From Xenorhabdus yunnanensis (GTDB lineage Bacteria; Pseudomonadota; Gammaproteobacteria; Enterobacterales; Enterobacteriaceae): DNA of 64,000 bases. A program made the translations under genes and the position numbers. The notes beneath the pieces are model-generated. The model was not told where the DNA came from, did no database searches, and saw only the letters and a list, made by a program, of their open reading frames with translations. Of this stretch, positions 10,621-19,789 are shown piece after piece. The stretch spans positions 55,831-119,830 of the forward strand of contig NZ_JAQRFI010000006.1 in NCBI RefSeq assembly GCF_028598805.1, read 5' to 3'. Positions within the stretch are counted from its first letter, which is position 1; each line of letters starts with the position of its first letter.

Positions 10621-11540
10621 CCTTTCAACATTAACTGCTGCCAATAAGTTGACTTAGCAAACCAACTCGCCAGAAAATCTAACAGAGCCCGTAAAGTCGC
10701 TGGCATATTCTGGCGACTGGCATAAATTCCATAGATTCCCATAGACTGAGGTTGATAATCAGGTAACAACTCAACTAATTGTCCTGACATCAAATAAGAA
10801 GACACAGAATAATAAGGTTGCATTGCGATCCCCGCCCCCTGCAAAGCAGCTTCCATTAATACAGTCGATTCATTGGCACTTAACGTACCGCTGACTGGGA
10901 CAGAATAGTTCTCATGTTGTTTTTCAAATACCCATAAACTTTTGCCGAAAAAGTTATAGGTCAGACAGTTATGTGATGTTAAATCCGCAGGGTTTTGGGG
11001 AATAGATTTTCCCGCTAAATAAGACGGTGCAGCACAAACAATAGAATGGCAAGTCGATAATGGACGAGCGATCAGATTTGGTTCCAGATTATTAGTAATA
11101 CGGATTGCTAAATCAATGCGTTCTTCTATCAAATTGACAACTTTATTATTCATCTGCAAATTGATAACAATTTGTGGATACATCCGCATAAATTCAGGAA
11201 TAGCAACCGCCAGCGCGCTAATGCCCAACGATTGAGAACAACTCACATGCAACAATCCTTTCAAGGTTTGTGCTTGCAAAGATTGCTGTACAGGCATTCC
11301 TTCTGCCAGTTCCATTAACTTAAGACTGCGTTGATAAGCACTCTCACCCGCCGAAGTTAGGCCAATTTTACGTGTTGTACGATGCAATAAGCGAACTCCC
11401 GCCCACTTTTCCATCTCAACCAAATATCGCGATACCATCGCCCTCGACATATCCAACCGATCTGCTGCGGCGATTAAGCTGCCCTGTTCAACAATCGTAA
11501 TAAATACTCGTGCTGCTGTGATTCTATCCATTTCGGCCAA
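10617..11540 (-). CDS. LysR-family regulator, divergent from an MBL-fold gene
   Basis: LysR-type regulator of 307 residues in the clade typified by PgrR/DhsR-like proteins: N-terminus MDRITAARVFITIVEQGSLIAAA, then the recognition segment MSRAMVSRYLVEMEKWAGVRLLHRTTR and an effector domain with SCSQSLG and GAGIAMQPYY motifs. It is transcribed away from the MBL-fold gene at 11672 with 131 bp between them, so it probably regulates that gene; this is inferred from the divergent arrangement. Its 3' end overlaps lysR by 4 bp. The true start may be the internal Met4 (11531). Confidence 0.85.
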   Translation of the reverse strand: MAEMDRITAARVFITIVEQGSLIAAADRLDMSRAMVSRYLVEMEKWAGVRLLHRTTRKIGLTSAGESAYQRSLKLMELAEGMPVQQSLQAQTLKGLLHVSCSQSLGISALAVAIPEFMRMYPQIVINLQMNNKVVNLIEERIDLAIRITNNLEPNLIARPLSTCHSIVCAAPSYLAGKSIPQNPADLTSHNCLTYNFFGKSLWVFEKQHENYSVPVSGTLSANESTVLMEAALQGAGIAMQPYYSVSSYLMSGQLVELLPDYQPQSMGIYGIYASRQNMPATLRALLDFLASWFAKSTYWQQLMLKG

Positions 11541-11671
11541 CCTATTCTTCGCCCTAATTAGCTCGATTTATGCAACAAATAATTGCTGATTTTGGGGTTT
11601 TTAAATCGAAATATGCAACTTATTATACATACCATTAAAGCACACAAGCATTTTGATATAGGAATTCGATT

Positions 11672-12556
11672 ATGGCTCGCAAAACAACATTAAATATCGC
11701 TTTAGCGGCGACCCTTTCTTTGGGAATGGCATCACTGGCTCAAGCAGCTGATCTCAAGTTGGACATCTATAATCCGGGTGAAAAAGGTATCTTCCCCGTT
11801 TCTTCTGAAATTATCAGTGGTGATCATGAAGTTGTTTTGATCGATGCTCAATTTAAGAAAAACGATGCACAAGAACTGATAAAAGTGATCCAGCAAACAG
11901 GCAAAAAACTGACAACGATCTATATCAGCCAATCCGATCCGGATTTTTACTTTGGCCTTGATGTGATCACCGAAGCTTTCCCTGACGCTAAAGTCATTGC
12001 ATCACCAGAGACTATCAAAGCGATCAATGAAACCAAAGACGGCAAACTGGCTTACTGGGGCGGTATTCTCGCAGATCAAGCACCAAAAAAGATCGTCTTA
12101 CCAGAGCCATTGAAAGGAAACTCCTTTACTGTTGATGGTGAAAAACTGATTGTTGAAGGTTTAAATGGCCCAGCCGCAGATCGCACTTTTGTCTGGATCC
12201 CCAAACTGAAAGCCGTTGTTGGTGGTGTCACTGTTTCTGACAATATCCATGTATGGATTGCGGATACCCAGACCAAAGAATCACGCAAACACTGGGGACA
12301 AACATTGGATCGCATCAAAAGCCTGAAACCTGAAACAGTTGTTCCGGGCCATTATTTAGGGAATTCATCAATGACGTTAGATTCTGTGACTTTTACACAA
12401 AATTATCTGACTGCATTGGAAAAAGAATTACCGAAAGCAAAAGATTCCGATGCGTTGATTGCAGCTATGAAGAAACACTATCCAGACCTTGCTGATGAAT
12501 CCAGCCTTGACCTAAGTGCCAAAGTATTAAAAGGCGAAATGAAGTGGCCTCAGTAA
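11672..12556 (+). CDS. Secreted MBL-fold protein with degenerate metal site
   Basis: A 294-residue protein with a clear Sec signal peptide (residues 1-25, ending SLAQA-A) and a metallo-beta-lactamase fold resembling the Vmh-type MBL hydrolases. The loop that normally reads TH(S/A)xPDH is SQSDPDFYFG at residues 86-95, so His87 and His92 equivalents are Gln and Phe. VVPGHYLGN (His227) is kept. Loss of these ligands suggests it does not bind two zinc ions as usual; it may be a non-hydrolytic binding protein or use a different metal site. A LysR-type gene diverges from it. Nothing sits downstream for 900 bp, so it is probably a single-gene unit. The fold assignment is good; function is unknown. 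Confidence 0.75.
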   Translation: MARKTTLNIALAATLSLGMASLAQAADLKLDIYNPGEKGIFPVSSEIISGDHEVVLIDAQFKKNDAQELIKVIQQTGKKLTTIYISQSDPDFYFGLDVITEAFPDAKVIASPETIKAINETKDGKLAYWGGILADQAPKKIVLPEPLKGNSFTVDGEKLIVEGLNGPAADRTFVWIPKLKAVVGGVTVSDNIHVWIADTQTKESRKHWGQTLDRIKSLKPETVVPGHYLGNSSMTLDSVTFTQNYLTALEKELPKAKDSDALIAAMKKHYPDLADESSLDLSAKVLKGEMKWPQ

Positions 12557-12931
12557 GTTAAAAATATCACGGGCGTTGCTGATAGTAACGCCCATACAAA
12601 CTACACCAATTATAGAAAAATAATTAGTATCCCTTCAATTTTTAATAATTTAACACACTGAAGAAAAAATAAAACACCCACATCAAATACTGATAATATT
12701 TGTATAAAAATCCACTTTAATAATTTATATTTAACCTCACTCAAAAATCAGTTAAATAATTATTTTTCGATAAAAAAACCTATCAAATAAACATAATACT
12801 GTCTTAACTGATGTGATATTTATCTCCTTTTGAACATTTGAAATAATGAATAAACTGAGGTTGTGATCAATAGTCCATAACTCAATAAATCAGCTTGAAT
12901 AAAAATCCCTATTTCCTTAAATTTGATGTCA
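12557..12931. other. AT-rich intergenic stretch before the hairpin array
   Basis: No plausible gene in 375 bp. The start contains a weak GC-rich GGGCGTTGC...GTAACGCCC inverted repeat (about 12571-12592) that may end transcription of the MBL-fold gene. The remainder is AT-rich with scattered oligo-A and oligo-T runs. Confidence 0.4.
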
Positions 12932-13224
12932 GCGGAGAGATAAGCAAGCAGCCAAAACTAACCAGATGCTTTTAACATCTAGCACATGTGAGGCAAGCAG
13001 CTTAAAGCCAACTAGATGCTTTTAACATCTAGCGCAAGCAAGATAAACGGCCTGAAACCAACTAGACGCTTCAAACGTCTAGCCTATACAGGATGAGCTG
13101 CCTAAGCTAACTAGATGCTTTTAACATCTAGCATATGCAAGAAAGTGGCCTAAGCTAACTAGACGCTTTTAACGTCTAGCATATGCAGAATGTATATCAC
13201 AAGTTTAATCCTTGCTCTCTCCGC
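12932..13224. repeat. Five tandem covarying hairpins enclosed by an outer inverted repeat
   Basis: Five units about 48-50 bp apart each carry a 7-bp-arm hairpin with a 7-nt loop. The left arms start at 12962, 13012, 13062, 13111 and 13159. Units 2 and 4 read CTAGATG-CTTTTAA-CATCTAG; units 3 and 5 read CTAGACG...CGTCTAG; unit 1 has one mismatch (CCAGATG). The T-to-C changes in the left arm are matched by A-to-G changes in the right arm, so pairing is maintained. The spacers share GCCTAAGCTAA- and GCATATGCA-like words. The array is bracketed by GCGGAGAGA (12932-12940) and TCTCTCCGC (13216-13224), which could close a multi-branched structure. Biological role unknown; candidates are a structured RNA, a mRNA-stabilising element or a protein-binding array. 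Confidence 0.8.
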
Positions 13225-13452
13225 CACTTTTTATTCCCCCTCTGTTTGCAATTAACATCAATATTATCGTTAATAAGACTGATAATAATATCGATAATGA
13301 ATTTGATGGAAAAATGTAATTTAGAACAGCTATAACTATTGATAACTATACCGTCTCAAAATAGTTATCCATCCTGAATATCAACGCAATATTCTTTGCA
13401 ATAATAGATAACAACAATTTTTTCATTCATCTTTCAAGTTGTTACATAGTTA

Positions 13453-13881
13453 CTATCTGACAATACCCCAAACCAATACTATCGCGGATAAACATAAATA
13501 AGGACCAAATGCAATAAATTCAGGAAAAGTTTTTCTTTTCACTCCAATAATTATAAATACAAATAGCCCAGACAATGAAGCCATCAACATCAATATTGGG
13601 AGCATTTCCACACCCAACCATGCACCAATTGCTGCGGTTAATTTAAGATCACCATAACCTATTCCCTCCTTATTTAAACTATATCGACATAACCAATACA
13701 AAAACCACAAAAAAAGATACCCTGATATGGCGCCATATATTGCACTCTTTATCGAAACAAAATTACCATCAACATTAAATAAAAGCCCAAGCCATAATAA
13801 TGGAAAAGTGATAATATCTGGCAAACAATATGTTTTTATGTCGATGATTGCCAATAACAATAAAGTGCTACAGAAAAACAT
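13453..13881 (-). CDS. Small A24-family prepilin peptidase-like protein
   Basis: A 142-residue integral membrane protein matching the peptidase half of type IV prepilin peptidases (GspO/PilD, family A24). The two catalytic aspartates are visible: Asp14 in AIIDIKTYCLPD and Asp78 in GIGYGDLKL, the GxGD-type site. About five hydrophobic helices. The N-terminal Cys-containing methyltransferase domain and first helices of full-length PilD (about 280 residues) are absent, and the 360 bp upstream show no trace of them. No pilin or secretion genes are adjacent. It could be a stand-alone short prepilin peptidase, as in archaea and Tad systems, or a remnant. Confidence 0.7.
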   Translation of the reverse strand: MFFCSTLLLLAIIDIKTYCLPDIITFPLLWLGLLFNVDGNFVSIKSAIYGAISGYLFLWFLYWLCRYSLNKEGIGYGDLKLTAAIGAWLGVEMLPILMLMASLSGLFVFIIIGVKRKTFPEFIAFGPYLCLSAIVLVWGIVR

Positions 13882-14244
13882 AATTATTATATAATCTACG
13901 TAAATTAAAATATAAACCCATCCTTTTCATTATTTATAAATAATTAAAATCCCTTTATAAATAACATCCTTGTTACCATCTTCTTTCCCTATTTCCTGAC
14001 ATCAATCAGGACAAGATGGATAATAATTTTTTATTCCGGTGGTTGGCAATAGAATTTTAGCTAAAAAAACAATTACAAAATAAATATGCGAACCAGCTCG
14101 CAAGGAGATATTTTGTATTCTTTAAGCTAAGAGATAACTTGATCACGCAAACTGCGCTCATTTATCATGACGATGAATTAACTTTGTCATATGGCTGTTT
14201 ATGCCATGCCGGAAGAATCCGGAAAAAAGAAGGAAAGAAGAAAT
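13882..14244. other. Intergenic region upstream of rsmE
   Basis: About 360 bp with no gene I can support. In E. coli endA lies immediately upstream of rsmE; it is not found here. The frame of rsmE stays open upstream to 14191 but the extra codons are not conserved. The promoter of the rsmE-gshB operon should lie here. Confidence 0.4.
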
Positions 14245-14976
14245 ATGCGAATCCCCCGCATCTATCACCCTGAACTGCTCTCAACAGGAACTGAAATCTA
14301 TTTGAGTGATGATGCTGCCAATCACGTTGGTCGCGTACTTAGAATGAGTAACGGGCAAGCATTGCAACTCTTTGATGGTAGCAATCAGGTTTTTGATGCA
14401 GAACTCACTGAAACCAGTAAAAAAATGGTCAAAGTGTCTATCCTTGATGGCAAATTGTCTGATCATGAATCACCACTGAACCTGCATCTGGGACAAGTTA
14501 TGTCCCGTGGCGAAAAGATGGAATTTACTATTCAAAAATCCGTTGAACTGGGCGTCAACACGATTACTCCACTACTGTCTGAACGTTGTGGTGTAAAACT
14601 GGATGCAGAAAGATTAGAAAAAAAATTACAACAATGGAAAAAGATTGTCATTTCTGCCTGTGAACAGTGTGGACGTAACCGAATCCCTGAAATCCGCCCC
14701 GTTATGCCACTTGAAACATGGTGCGCAGAAAACGATGACAGTCTAAAATTGAATCTGCATCCCCGTGCCAACCACAGCATCAATACCCTCCCACTCCCCG
14801 TGGAAAAAATACGCCTGCTGATTGGGCCTGAAGGGGGATTGTCTGCCGAAGAAATAGAAATGACAGCAGAACATCAATTTACTGATATTCTGTTAGGGCC
14901 TCGCATCCTGAGGACAGAAACTACGGCACTCACCGCAATTACCGCATTGCAAGTACGTTTCGGTGATCTGGGTTAA
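14245..14976 (+). CDS. rsmE: 16S rRNA m3U1498 methyltransferase RsmE
   Basis: SPOUT-class methyltransferase that makes 3-methyluridine 1498 in 16S rRNA. I chose ATG 14245 (243 residues, equal to E. coli RsmE) over the upstream ATG at 14191 because the protein then starts [11 protein letters not shown] as in homologues, and AAGGAAAGAAG precedes it. An N-terminal PUA-like domain (residues 1-70) is followed by the SPOUT knot with [20 protein letters not shown], the [14 protein letters not shown] motif and [16 protein letters not shown]. gshB starts 9 bp downstream, so the two are co-transcribed, the standard order. Confidence 0.96.
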   Translation: MRIPRIYHPELLSTGTEIYLSDDAANHVGRVLRMSNGQALQLFDGSNQVFDAELTETSKKMVKVSILDGKLSDHESPLNLHLGQVMSRGEKMEFTIQKSVELGVNTITPLLSERCGVKLDAERLEKKLQQWKKIVISACEQCGRNRIPEIRPVMPLETWCAENDDSLKLNLHPRANHSINTLPLPVEKIRLLIGPEGGLSAEEIEMTAEHQFTDILLGPRILRTETTALTAITALQVRFGDLG

Positions 14977-14985
14977 GGAGAAAAA

Positions 14986-15936
14986 ATGATCAAGCTCGGT
15001 ATAGTGATGGACCCTATTTCATCCATCAAAATCAAGAAAGACACTAGTTTTGCCATGCTGCTGGAAGCACAAAAACGCGGGTGGGAAATCCACTATATGG
15101 AAATGAATGATCTCTACCTGCATCAAGGAGAGGCTCGTGCCCGTACTCGTTTGCTCACAGTAGAAGAAAACCCACAACAGTGGTATCAGTTTGGTAGTGA
15201 ACAAGAAATAGCCCTTGATACTTTGCAAGTTATTTTGATGCGCAAAGATCCACCTTTTGATACTGAGTACATTTATGCGACCTACATTCTGGAAAGAGCA
15301 GAAGCCAAAGGTAGCCTGATCGTTAATAAACCTCAAAGTCTACGCGACTGTAACGAAAAGCTGTTTACTGCTTGGTTCCCTGAATGGACACCCGATACGC
15401 TAGTCACCCGCAATGCTAAAAATTTACGTGAGTTCCATCAAAAACATGGCGATGTTATTTTTAAGCCATTGGATGGCATGGGAGGCGCTTCCATCTTCCG
15501 CTTGAAACAAGACGATGCCAATGTGGGAGTTATCATTGAAACCCTGACTGGGCATGGCAGCCGTTATTGTATGGCGCAAAATTTTTTGCCAGCCATTAAA
15601 GATGGAGATAAACGCGTATTAGTTGTTGATGGCGAACCTGTGCCATATTGCCTTGCCCGTATCCCGGCTCAGGGAGAAACCCGTGGTAACCTTGCCGCAG
15701 GTGGGCGCGGAGAAGCACGCCCATTGTCAGAAAGTGATTGGGCAATCGCCCGCGCCGTTGCCCCAGTACTAAAAGAGAAAGGACTCATCTTTGTTGGGCT
15801 GGATATCATTGGTGACCGTTTAACTGAAATCAACGTTACCAGCCCAACCTGTGTACGTGAAATAGAAGCAGCATTCCCAGAAATTTCCATTACTGGTATG
15901 TTGATGGACGCTATCGAAAAACGATTGGAAAAATAG
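14986..15936 (+). CDS. gshB: Glutathione synthetase GshB
   Basis: ATP-dependent ligation of gamma-glutamylcysteine with glycine, the second step of glutathione synthesis. It has 316 residues, the family size. It is an ATP-grasp enzyme with N-terminal MIKLGIVMDPISSIKIKKDT, KPLDGMGGASIFR (ATP-binding), VPYCLARIPA, and the metal-binding end DIIGDRLTEINVTSPTCVRE. A Shine-Dalgarno AAGGAGAAAA lies in the 9-bp gap after rsmE. Short palindromes follow the gene (15969-15983 and 15996-16012), the second being GCCCACA...TGTGGGC, which may end part of the transcript before yqgE. Confidence 0.97.
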   Translation: MIKLGIVMDPISSIKIKKDTSFAMLLEAQKRGWEIHYMEMNDLYLHQGEARARTRLLTVEENPQQWYQFGSEQEIALDTLQVILMRKDPPFDTEYIYATYILERAEAKGSLIVNKPQSLRDCNEKLFTAWFPEWTPDTLVTRNAKNLREFHQKHGDVIFKPLDGMGGASIFRLKQDDANVGVIIETLTGHGSRYCMAQNFLPAIKDGDKRVLVVDGEPVPYCLARIPAQGETRGNLAAGGRGEARPLSESDWAIARAVAPVLKEKGLIFVGLDIIGDRLTEINVTSPTCVREIEAAFPEISITGMLMDAIEKRLEK

Positions 15937-16056
15937 ATAGCATAACAGGCCAAACTTCATCCGTTTCCTGGCAACAGTTGCCATTTATAATAAGAGCCCA
16001 CATACTGTGGGCCAAATCATTCTTACATTGCCAAAATAATTATCAGAAAACACAAC

Positions 16057-16620
16057 ATGAATTTACAGCATCATTTCCTTATTGCCATGCCTTCGCTCTC
16101 TGATCCTTATTTCAATCGTTCTGTGGTTTATATCTGCGAACATGATCAAAATGGGGCAATGGGATTAATTATCAATAAGCCAATCGCTCAAGTTTCTATC
16201 CAAAGTATCTTGCAAAAATTAGATATCGCCCCGGAAGATAGAGACAATACCATCAATCTCGATCTACCAGTAATAGCCGGTGGCCCATTGTCTGAAGAGC
16301 ACGGCTTTATTTTGCATACGCCACAATCAGGTTTCAGTTCCAGCATCCAAATTTCTGATCACACCATGATCACAACATCCAAAGATGTGCTGGAAGCATT
16401 GGGAACACCACGCCAACCGAAAGATTTTTTAATGACCCTCGGATACTCAAATTGGGAAACAGGGCAGTTGGAAAAGGAAATTATGGAAAACAGTTGGCTT
16501 ACTGTCAGTGCTGAACCTTCCATTATTTTCAATACCCCTATAGCTGATCGCTGGCGTGAGGCAGCTACTTTACTGGGAGTTAATATTTGTAATCTCGCAT
16601 CGCAAGCAGGGCACGCTTGA
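16057..16620 (+). CDS. yqgE: UPF0301 protein YqgE
   Basis: Conserved protein of unknown biochemical role (UPF0301/DUF179), 187 residues. The start [19 protein letters not shown] and the [21 protein letters not shown] segment are diagnostic; [13 protein letters not shown] and the [13 protein letters not shown] motif follow. It is always next to ruvX (yqgF) in enterobacteria, and here its TGA overlaps the ruvX ATG by one base, implying translational coupling. No catalytic residues are recognised for the family. Confidence 0.95.
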   Translation: MNLQHHFLIAMPSLSDPYFNRSVVYICEHDQNGAMGLIINKPIAQVSIQSILQKLDIAPEDRDNTINLDLPVIAGGPLSEEHGFILHTPQSGFSSSIQISDHTMITTSKDVLEALGTPRQPKDFLMTLGYSNWETGQLEKEIMENSWLTVSAEPSIIFNTPIADRWREAATLLGVNICNLASQAGHA

Positions 16621-17042
16621 TGAAAAATCGCACAATTATTGCCTTTGATTTTGGAACTCGCAGTATTGGGGCTGCCATCGGGCAAGAAATTACAGGTACA
16701 GCCAGAGCATTATCTTCTTTCAAAGCCAATGAAGGTTCTCCCAATTGGGAACTTATTGAGAAACTACTCAAAGAGTGGCAACCCGATCTGGTTATTGTCG
16801 GCCTACCACTCAATATGGATGGCACAGAACAACTCGTCACTGCACAAGCCCGTAAATTCGCCAATCGCATACATGGGCGTTTCGGAGTACAAGTTGAATT
16901 GCACGATGAACGATTAACCACCGTGGAAGCACGCTCTCATCTGTTTGATCATGGTGGCTACAAAGCTCTGGATAAAGGCAAGGTTGATTCCGCCTCCGCT
17001 GTTATTATTCTGGAAAGCTGGTTTGAGCAGCAGTATCCCTAA
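16620..17042 (+). CDS. ruvX: RuvX/YqgF, RNase H-fold pre-16S rRNA nuclease
   Basis: RNase H-fold nuclease of the Holliday-junction-resolvase-like YqgF family, implicated in 16S rRNA 5'-end maturation. It has 140 residues. The ATG at 16620 shares its A with the yqgE TGA; a TTG one codon earlier is less likely. Motifs: [13 protein letters not shown] with the first catalytic Asp, [23 protein letters not shown] and [12 protein letters not shown] with the last Asp. Expressed with yqgE in the conserved block. Confidence 0.95.
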   Translation: MKNRTIIAFDFGTRSIGAAIGQEITGTARALSSFKANEGSPNWELIEKLLKEWQPDLVIVGLPLNMDGTEQLVTAQARKFANRIHGRFGVQVELHDERLTTVEARSHLFDHGGYKALDKGKVDSASAVIILESWFEQQYP

Positions 17043-17163
17043 CAATAATTTTTGTAATAGCCATACTCATCATTAGGCATGGCTGTTACCGCAATCTATT
17101 TATCTCAAAACAATTTATCTCAAAACAATTGTCAGAACCTTTATCCTATACTTTTTACTTTTC

Positions 17164-18165
17164 TTACACTGCCAGCAATCCCAACGACTTGCGCTGTTGT
17201 CGGCTTTGTTCGTAAGTTTGCATACCGCAAGCAGCACCAGTCTGCATTAATGATGCTATTTGATGATTTTTACCTTCTCTTATCAAATGGCTAACAGCTT
17301 GATTGATGACCAGAACTTCATGAATAGCCACTCTGCCACCGTCTTTGGCAGGGAGTAGTTGCTGAGAAATAACCGCCTTTAAACTTCCGGCCAACTGGCT
17401 ACAAATCCAGCCTTTTTCTTCTGCGGAAAAAACATCAACCAAGCGATCTATCGCCTGAATTGCACCACGGGTATGTAGCGTCGATAAAACCAAGTGCCCC
17501 GTTTCAGCCGCTGTCAGTGCCAGCCGAATAGTCTCTTTATCTCGTAATTCTCCCAGTAGGATCACATCTGGATCTTGCCGTAATACCCCTTTCAGGGCCG
17601 TTTGATAATCCGCGACATCCTTACCAATCTGCCTTTGCTGTATCAGACAATTCCGACTTTGGTGAACAAATTCTATTGGATCTTCCAGCGTGATGATATG
17701 TTTGCAAGCCTGACTATTTAAAGCATTGATCATGGCTGACAGCGTAGTGGATTTGCCGCTTCCTGTCGCTCCTGTTACTAATATCAATCCACTCATCTCC
17801 TGCAAAATAAGATGTTGGATGATGTCAGGTGCATATAGTTGTTCCAATGTCGGGCATTTATCTGCAATCAATCGCAATACCAGCGATAAATGAGATTGTT
17901 GATAGAACAAATTTGCCCTGAGCCGCTGCTTATCTGGCATTACCACCATAAAGTCGATATGACCGTGCTGCTGTAACTGCTGTTTCTGTGCATCAGATAA
18001 TATTTCCTTAACCCATGCCACAAAGGTATCTGATTGAATTTCTTCCAATTGTATCTGTGGGTATAACATACCATTGATACGCAAAACCGGAACTTGCCCG
18101 ACACAAAGATGCAGATCGGAAGCATTATGCTTTACACTAAGGGCCACCAATTTTTCCATATTCAT
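17164..18165 (-). CDS. yggR: PilT-like ATPase YggR
   Basis: Type II/IV secretion-superfamily ATPase resembling the twitching-motility retraction ATPase PilT, 333 residues from ATG 18165. This start has AGGAGA 8 nt upstream; the frame stays open to 18195 but has no better signal. An N-terminal PAS-like segment is followed by the Walker A motif GATGSGKST, the Asp box with ITLEDPIEFVH, Walker B VILLGELRDKETIRLALTAAETGHLV, and the His box LSTLHT. It is divergent from yggS, as in E. coli. No pilus genes are adjacent; a prepilin peptidase-like gene lies 3.3 kb upstream. The actual role of YggR in species without type IV pili is unknown. Confidence 0.92.
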   Translation of the reverse strand: MNMEKLVALSVKHNASDLHLCVGQVPVLRINGMLYPQIQLEEIQSDTFVAWVKEILSDAQKQQLQQHGHIDFMVVMPDKQRLRANLFYQQSHLSLVLRLIADKCPTLEQLYAPDIIQHLILQEMSGLILVTGATGSGKSTTLSAMINALNSQACKHIITLEDPIEFVHQSRNCLIQQRQIGKDVADYQTALKGVLRQDPDVILLGELRDKETIRLALTAAETGHLVLSTLHTRGAIQAIDRLVDVFSAEEKGWICSQLAGSLKAVISQQLLPAKDGGRVAIHEVLVINQAVSHLIREGKNHQIASLMQTGAACGMQTYEQSRQQRKSLGLLAV

Positions 18166-18187
18166 TTTTTTATCTCCTGAGTCAATT

Positions 18188-18883
18188 ATGAACAATATCG
18201 AACAAAATCTTCACGATGTCAGGAGCCGCATTAGTCTTGCAGCTCAAAAATGCGGGCGTTCTCCAGAAGAAATTACCTTGCTTGCAGTTAGTAAAACCAA
18301 ACCTGTGGACGCCATCGCAGAAGCTATAGCCAATGGTCAGCGGGAATTTGGCGAGAATTACGTTCAGGAAGGAGTTGAAAAGATTCAACTCTTTAATAAC
18401 CGTGACAATTTAGTGTGGCACTTTATTGGTCCATTACAATCTAATAAGAGTCGTCTGGTTGCAGAAAATTTTGATTGGTGTCATACCGTCGATAGATTGA
18501 AAATCGCACAGCGTTTAAGCGAACAACGGCCTGAAAACATGCCGCCTCTCAATATTCTGATCCAAATTAATATCAGTGGGGAAGAGAGCAAATCAGGCAT
18601 TTTATTAGAAGAATTAACCGAACTGGCTGCAACTATTAATGGATTACCTAATCTGGTGTTGCGCGGATTGATGGCAATACCTGCGCCAGAAAGCAATGCT
18701 GAACACCAAATAGCCGTTTTTCGACAAATGGAGCAAGCATTTATTGAGCTGAAAACGCGATACCCTCAAGTCGACACACTGTCAATGGGTATGACAGATG
18801 ATATGCAAGCCGCCATTACTTGTGGTTCTACATTGGTTCGGATTGGAACAGCAATATTCGGTGCTCGTCAGTATAGCTCTTAA
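18188..18883 (+). CDS. yggS: PLP homeostasis protein YggS
   Basis: Pyridoxal-5'-phosphate-binding protein of the PLPBP/YggS family that buffers PLP and affects amino-acid pools. It has 231 residues from ATG 18188; upstream frame extension to 18074 overlaps divergent yggR and is not conserved. Single alanine-racemase-type barrel: LLAVSKTKPVDAI holds the PLP lysine, then FGENYVQE, WHFIGPLQSNK, and MGMTDDMQAAITCGSTLVRIGTAIFG at the phosphate site. It is the first gene of the yggS-proC-yggT-rdgB-hemW series. Confidence 0.96.
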   Translation: MNNIEQNLHDVRSRISLAAQKCGRSPEEITLLAVSKTKPVDAIAEAIANGQREFGENYVQEGVEKIQLFNNRDNLVWHFIGPLQSNKSRLVAENFDWCHTVDRLKIAQRLSEQRPENMPPLNILIQINISGEESKSGILLEELTELAATINGLPNLVLRGLMAIPAPESNAEHQIAVFRQMEQAFIELKTRYPQVDTLSMGMTDDMQAAITCGSTLVRIGTAIFGARQYSS

Positions 18884-18935
18884 CGTAATTAACTGATCTA
18901 ACACCTAAAACCAACTAATTATGCGAGATTGTTCA

Positions 18936-19757
18936 ATGGAAAATCGTAAAATCACCTTTATTGGCGCCGGAAATATGGCTCATGCCATCATTGCCGGATT
19001 AGTCAAAAAAGGCTACCCTGCTGAACTCATCACGGTCTGTTCTCCAAATACAACCCGCCGTGATGTGCTGGCAAAAGAATATGGCATTAACAGTCAAAGC
19101 GATAATATTCGTTACGCGCAAGAAGCTGATGTCATTGTTCTGGCTGTTAAACCACAGATGATGGCAGAAGTTTGTGAGTCATTGCACTCACATGTCGATT
19201 TCAGTCAAAAACTCGTTCTTTCTATTGCTGCTGGTATTCCTGTTTCCCGTTTTTACGCGCTTTTGCAGGAAAATCTCAACATTATCCGCATCATGCCAAA
19301 TACCCCTTCTCTTATCGGACAAGGGATCAGCGGACTGTTTGCGCCAGAACATATTGAGCAATCTGATCGCGAATTTGCTGCTTCACTAATGAGCAGTGTC
19401 GGGAAAGTTTGCTGGGTAAATAAGGAAAACGGTATCAACAATATTATCGCCGTCGCAGGCAGTGCCCCTGCTTATTTCTTCCTGTTCATGGAATCAATGC
19501 AGCAAGAAGCGGAACGTCTGGGGTTTGACAGCGAAACAGCCAGAGAACTTGTCCTGCAAGCAGCCATGGGTTCAGCTAGACTTGCTGAAACGCAAAAAGA
19601 TCTTTCTTTTGCTATCCTGCGTGAGCAGGTAACATCTAAAGGCGGTACAACGGCTGAAGCACTGCGCATTTTTTATGAAGGCAAGCTGCCTGAAATTGTG
19701 TCCAATGCTATGCAAGCCGCTATCCGCCGAGCGCAGGAAATGGAAAAATTATTTTAA
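18936..19757 (+). CDS. proC: Pyrroline-5-carboxylate reductase ProC
   Basis: Last step of proline synthesis: NAD(P)H-dependent reduction of 1-pyrroline-5-carboxylate. It has 273 residues from ATG 18936. A Rossmann N-terminus (ITFIGAGNMAHAIIAGL) is followed by VILAVKPQ-like DVIVLAVKPQMM, RIMPNTPSLIGQG and the C-terminal dimer helix domain with VTSKGGTTAEALRIF. In E. coli proC is elsewhere, but the order yggS-proC-yggT is common in other gammaproteobacteria, so the location is normal for this lineage. An upstream ATG at 18921 is possible. Confidence 0.95.
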   Translation: MENRKITFIGAGNMAHAIIAGLVKKGYPAELITVCSPNTTRRDVLAKEYGINSQSDNIRYAQEADVIVLAVKPQMMAEVCESLHSHVDFSQKLVLSIAAGIPVSRFYALLQENLNIIRIMPNTPSLIGQGISGLFAPEHIEQSDREFAASLMSSVGKVCWVNKENGINNIIAVAGSAPAYFFLFMESMQQEAERLGFDSETARELVLQAAMGSARLAETQKDLSFAILREQVTSKGGTTAEALRIFYEGKLPEIVSNAMQAAIRRAQEMEKLF

Positions 19758-19789
19758 TTTAATTGGTTTAATTCAATCAGGGCTGCTAC

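Noticed and set aside
12962..13179. CRISPR array
   Set aside because: Repeats are short hairpins with varying sequence, the intervening segments resemble each other, and no cas genes are near.
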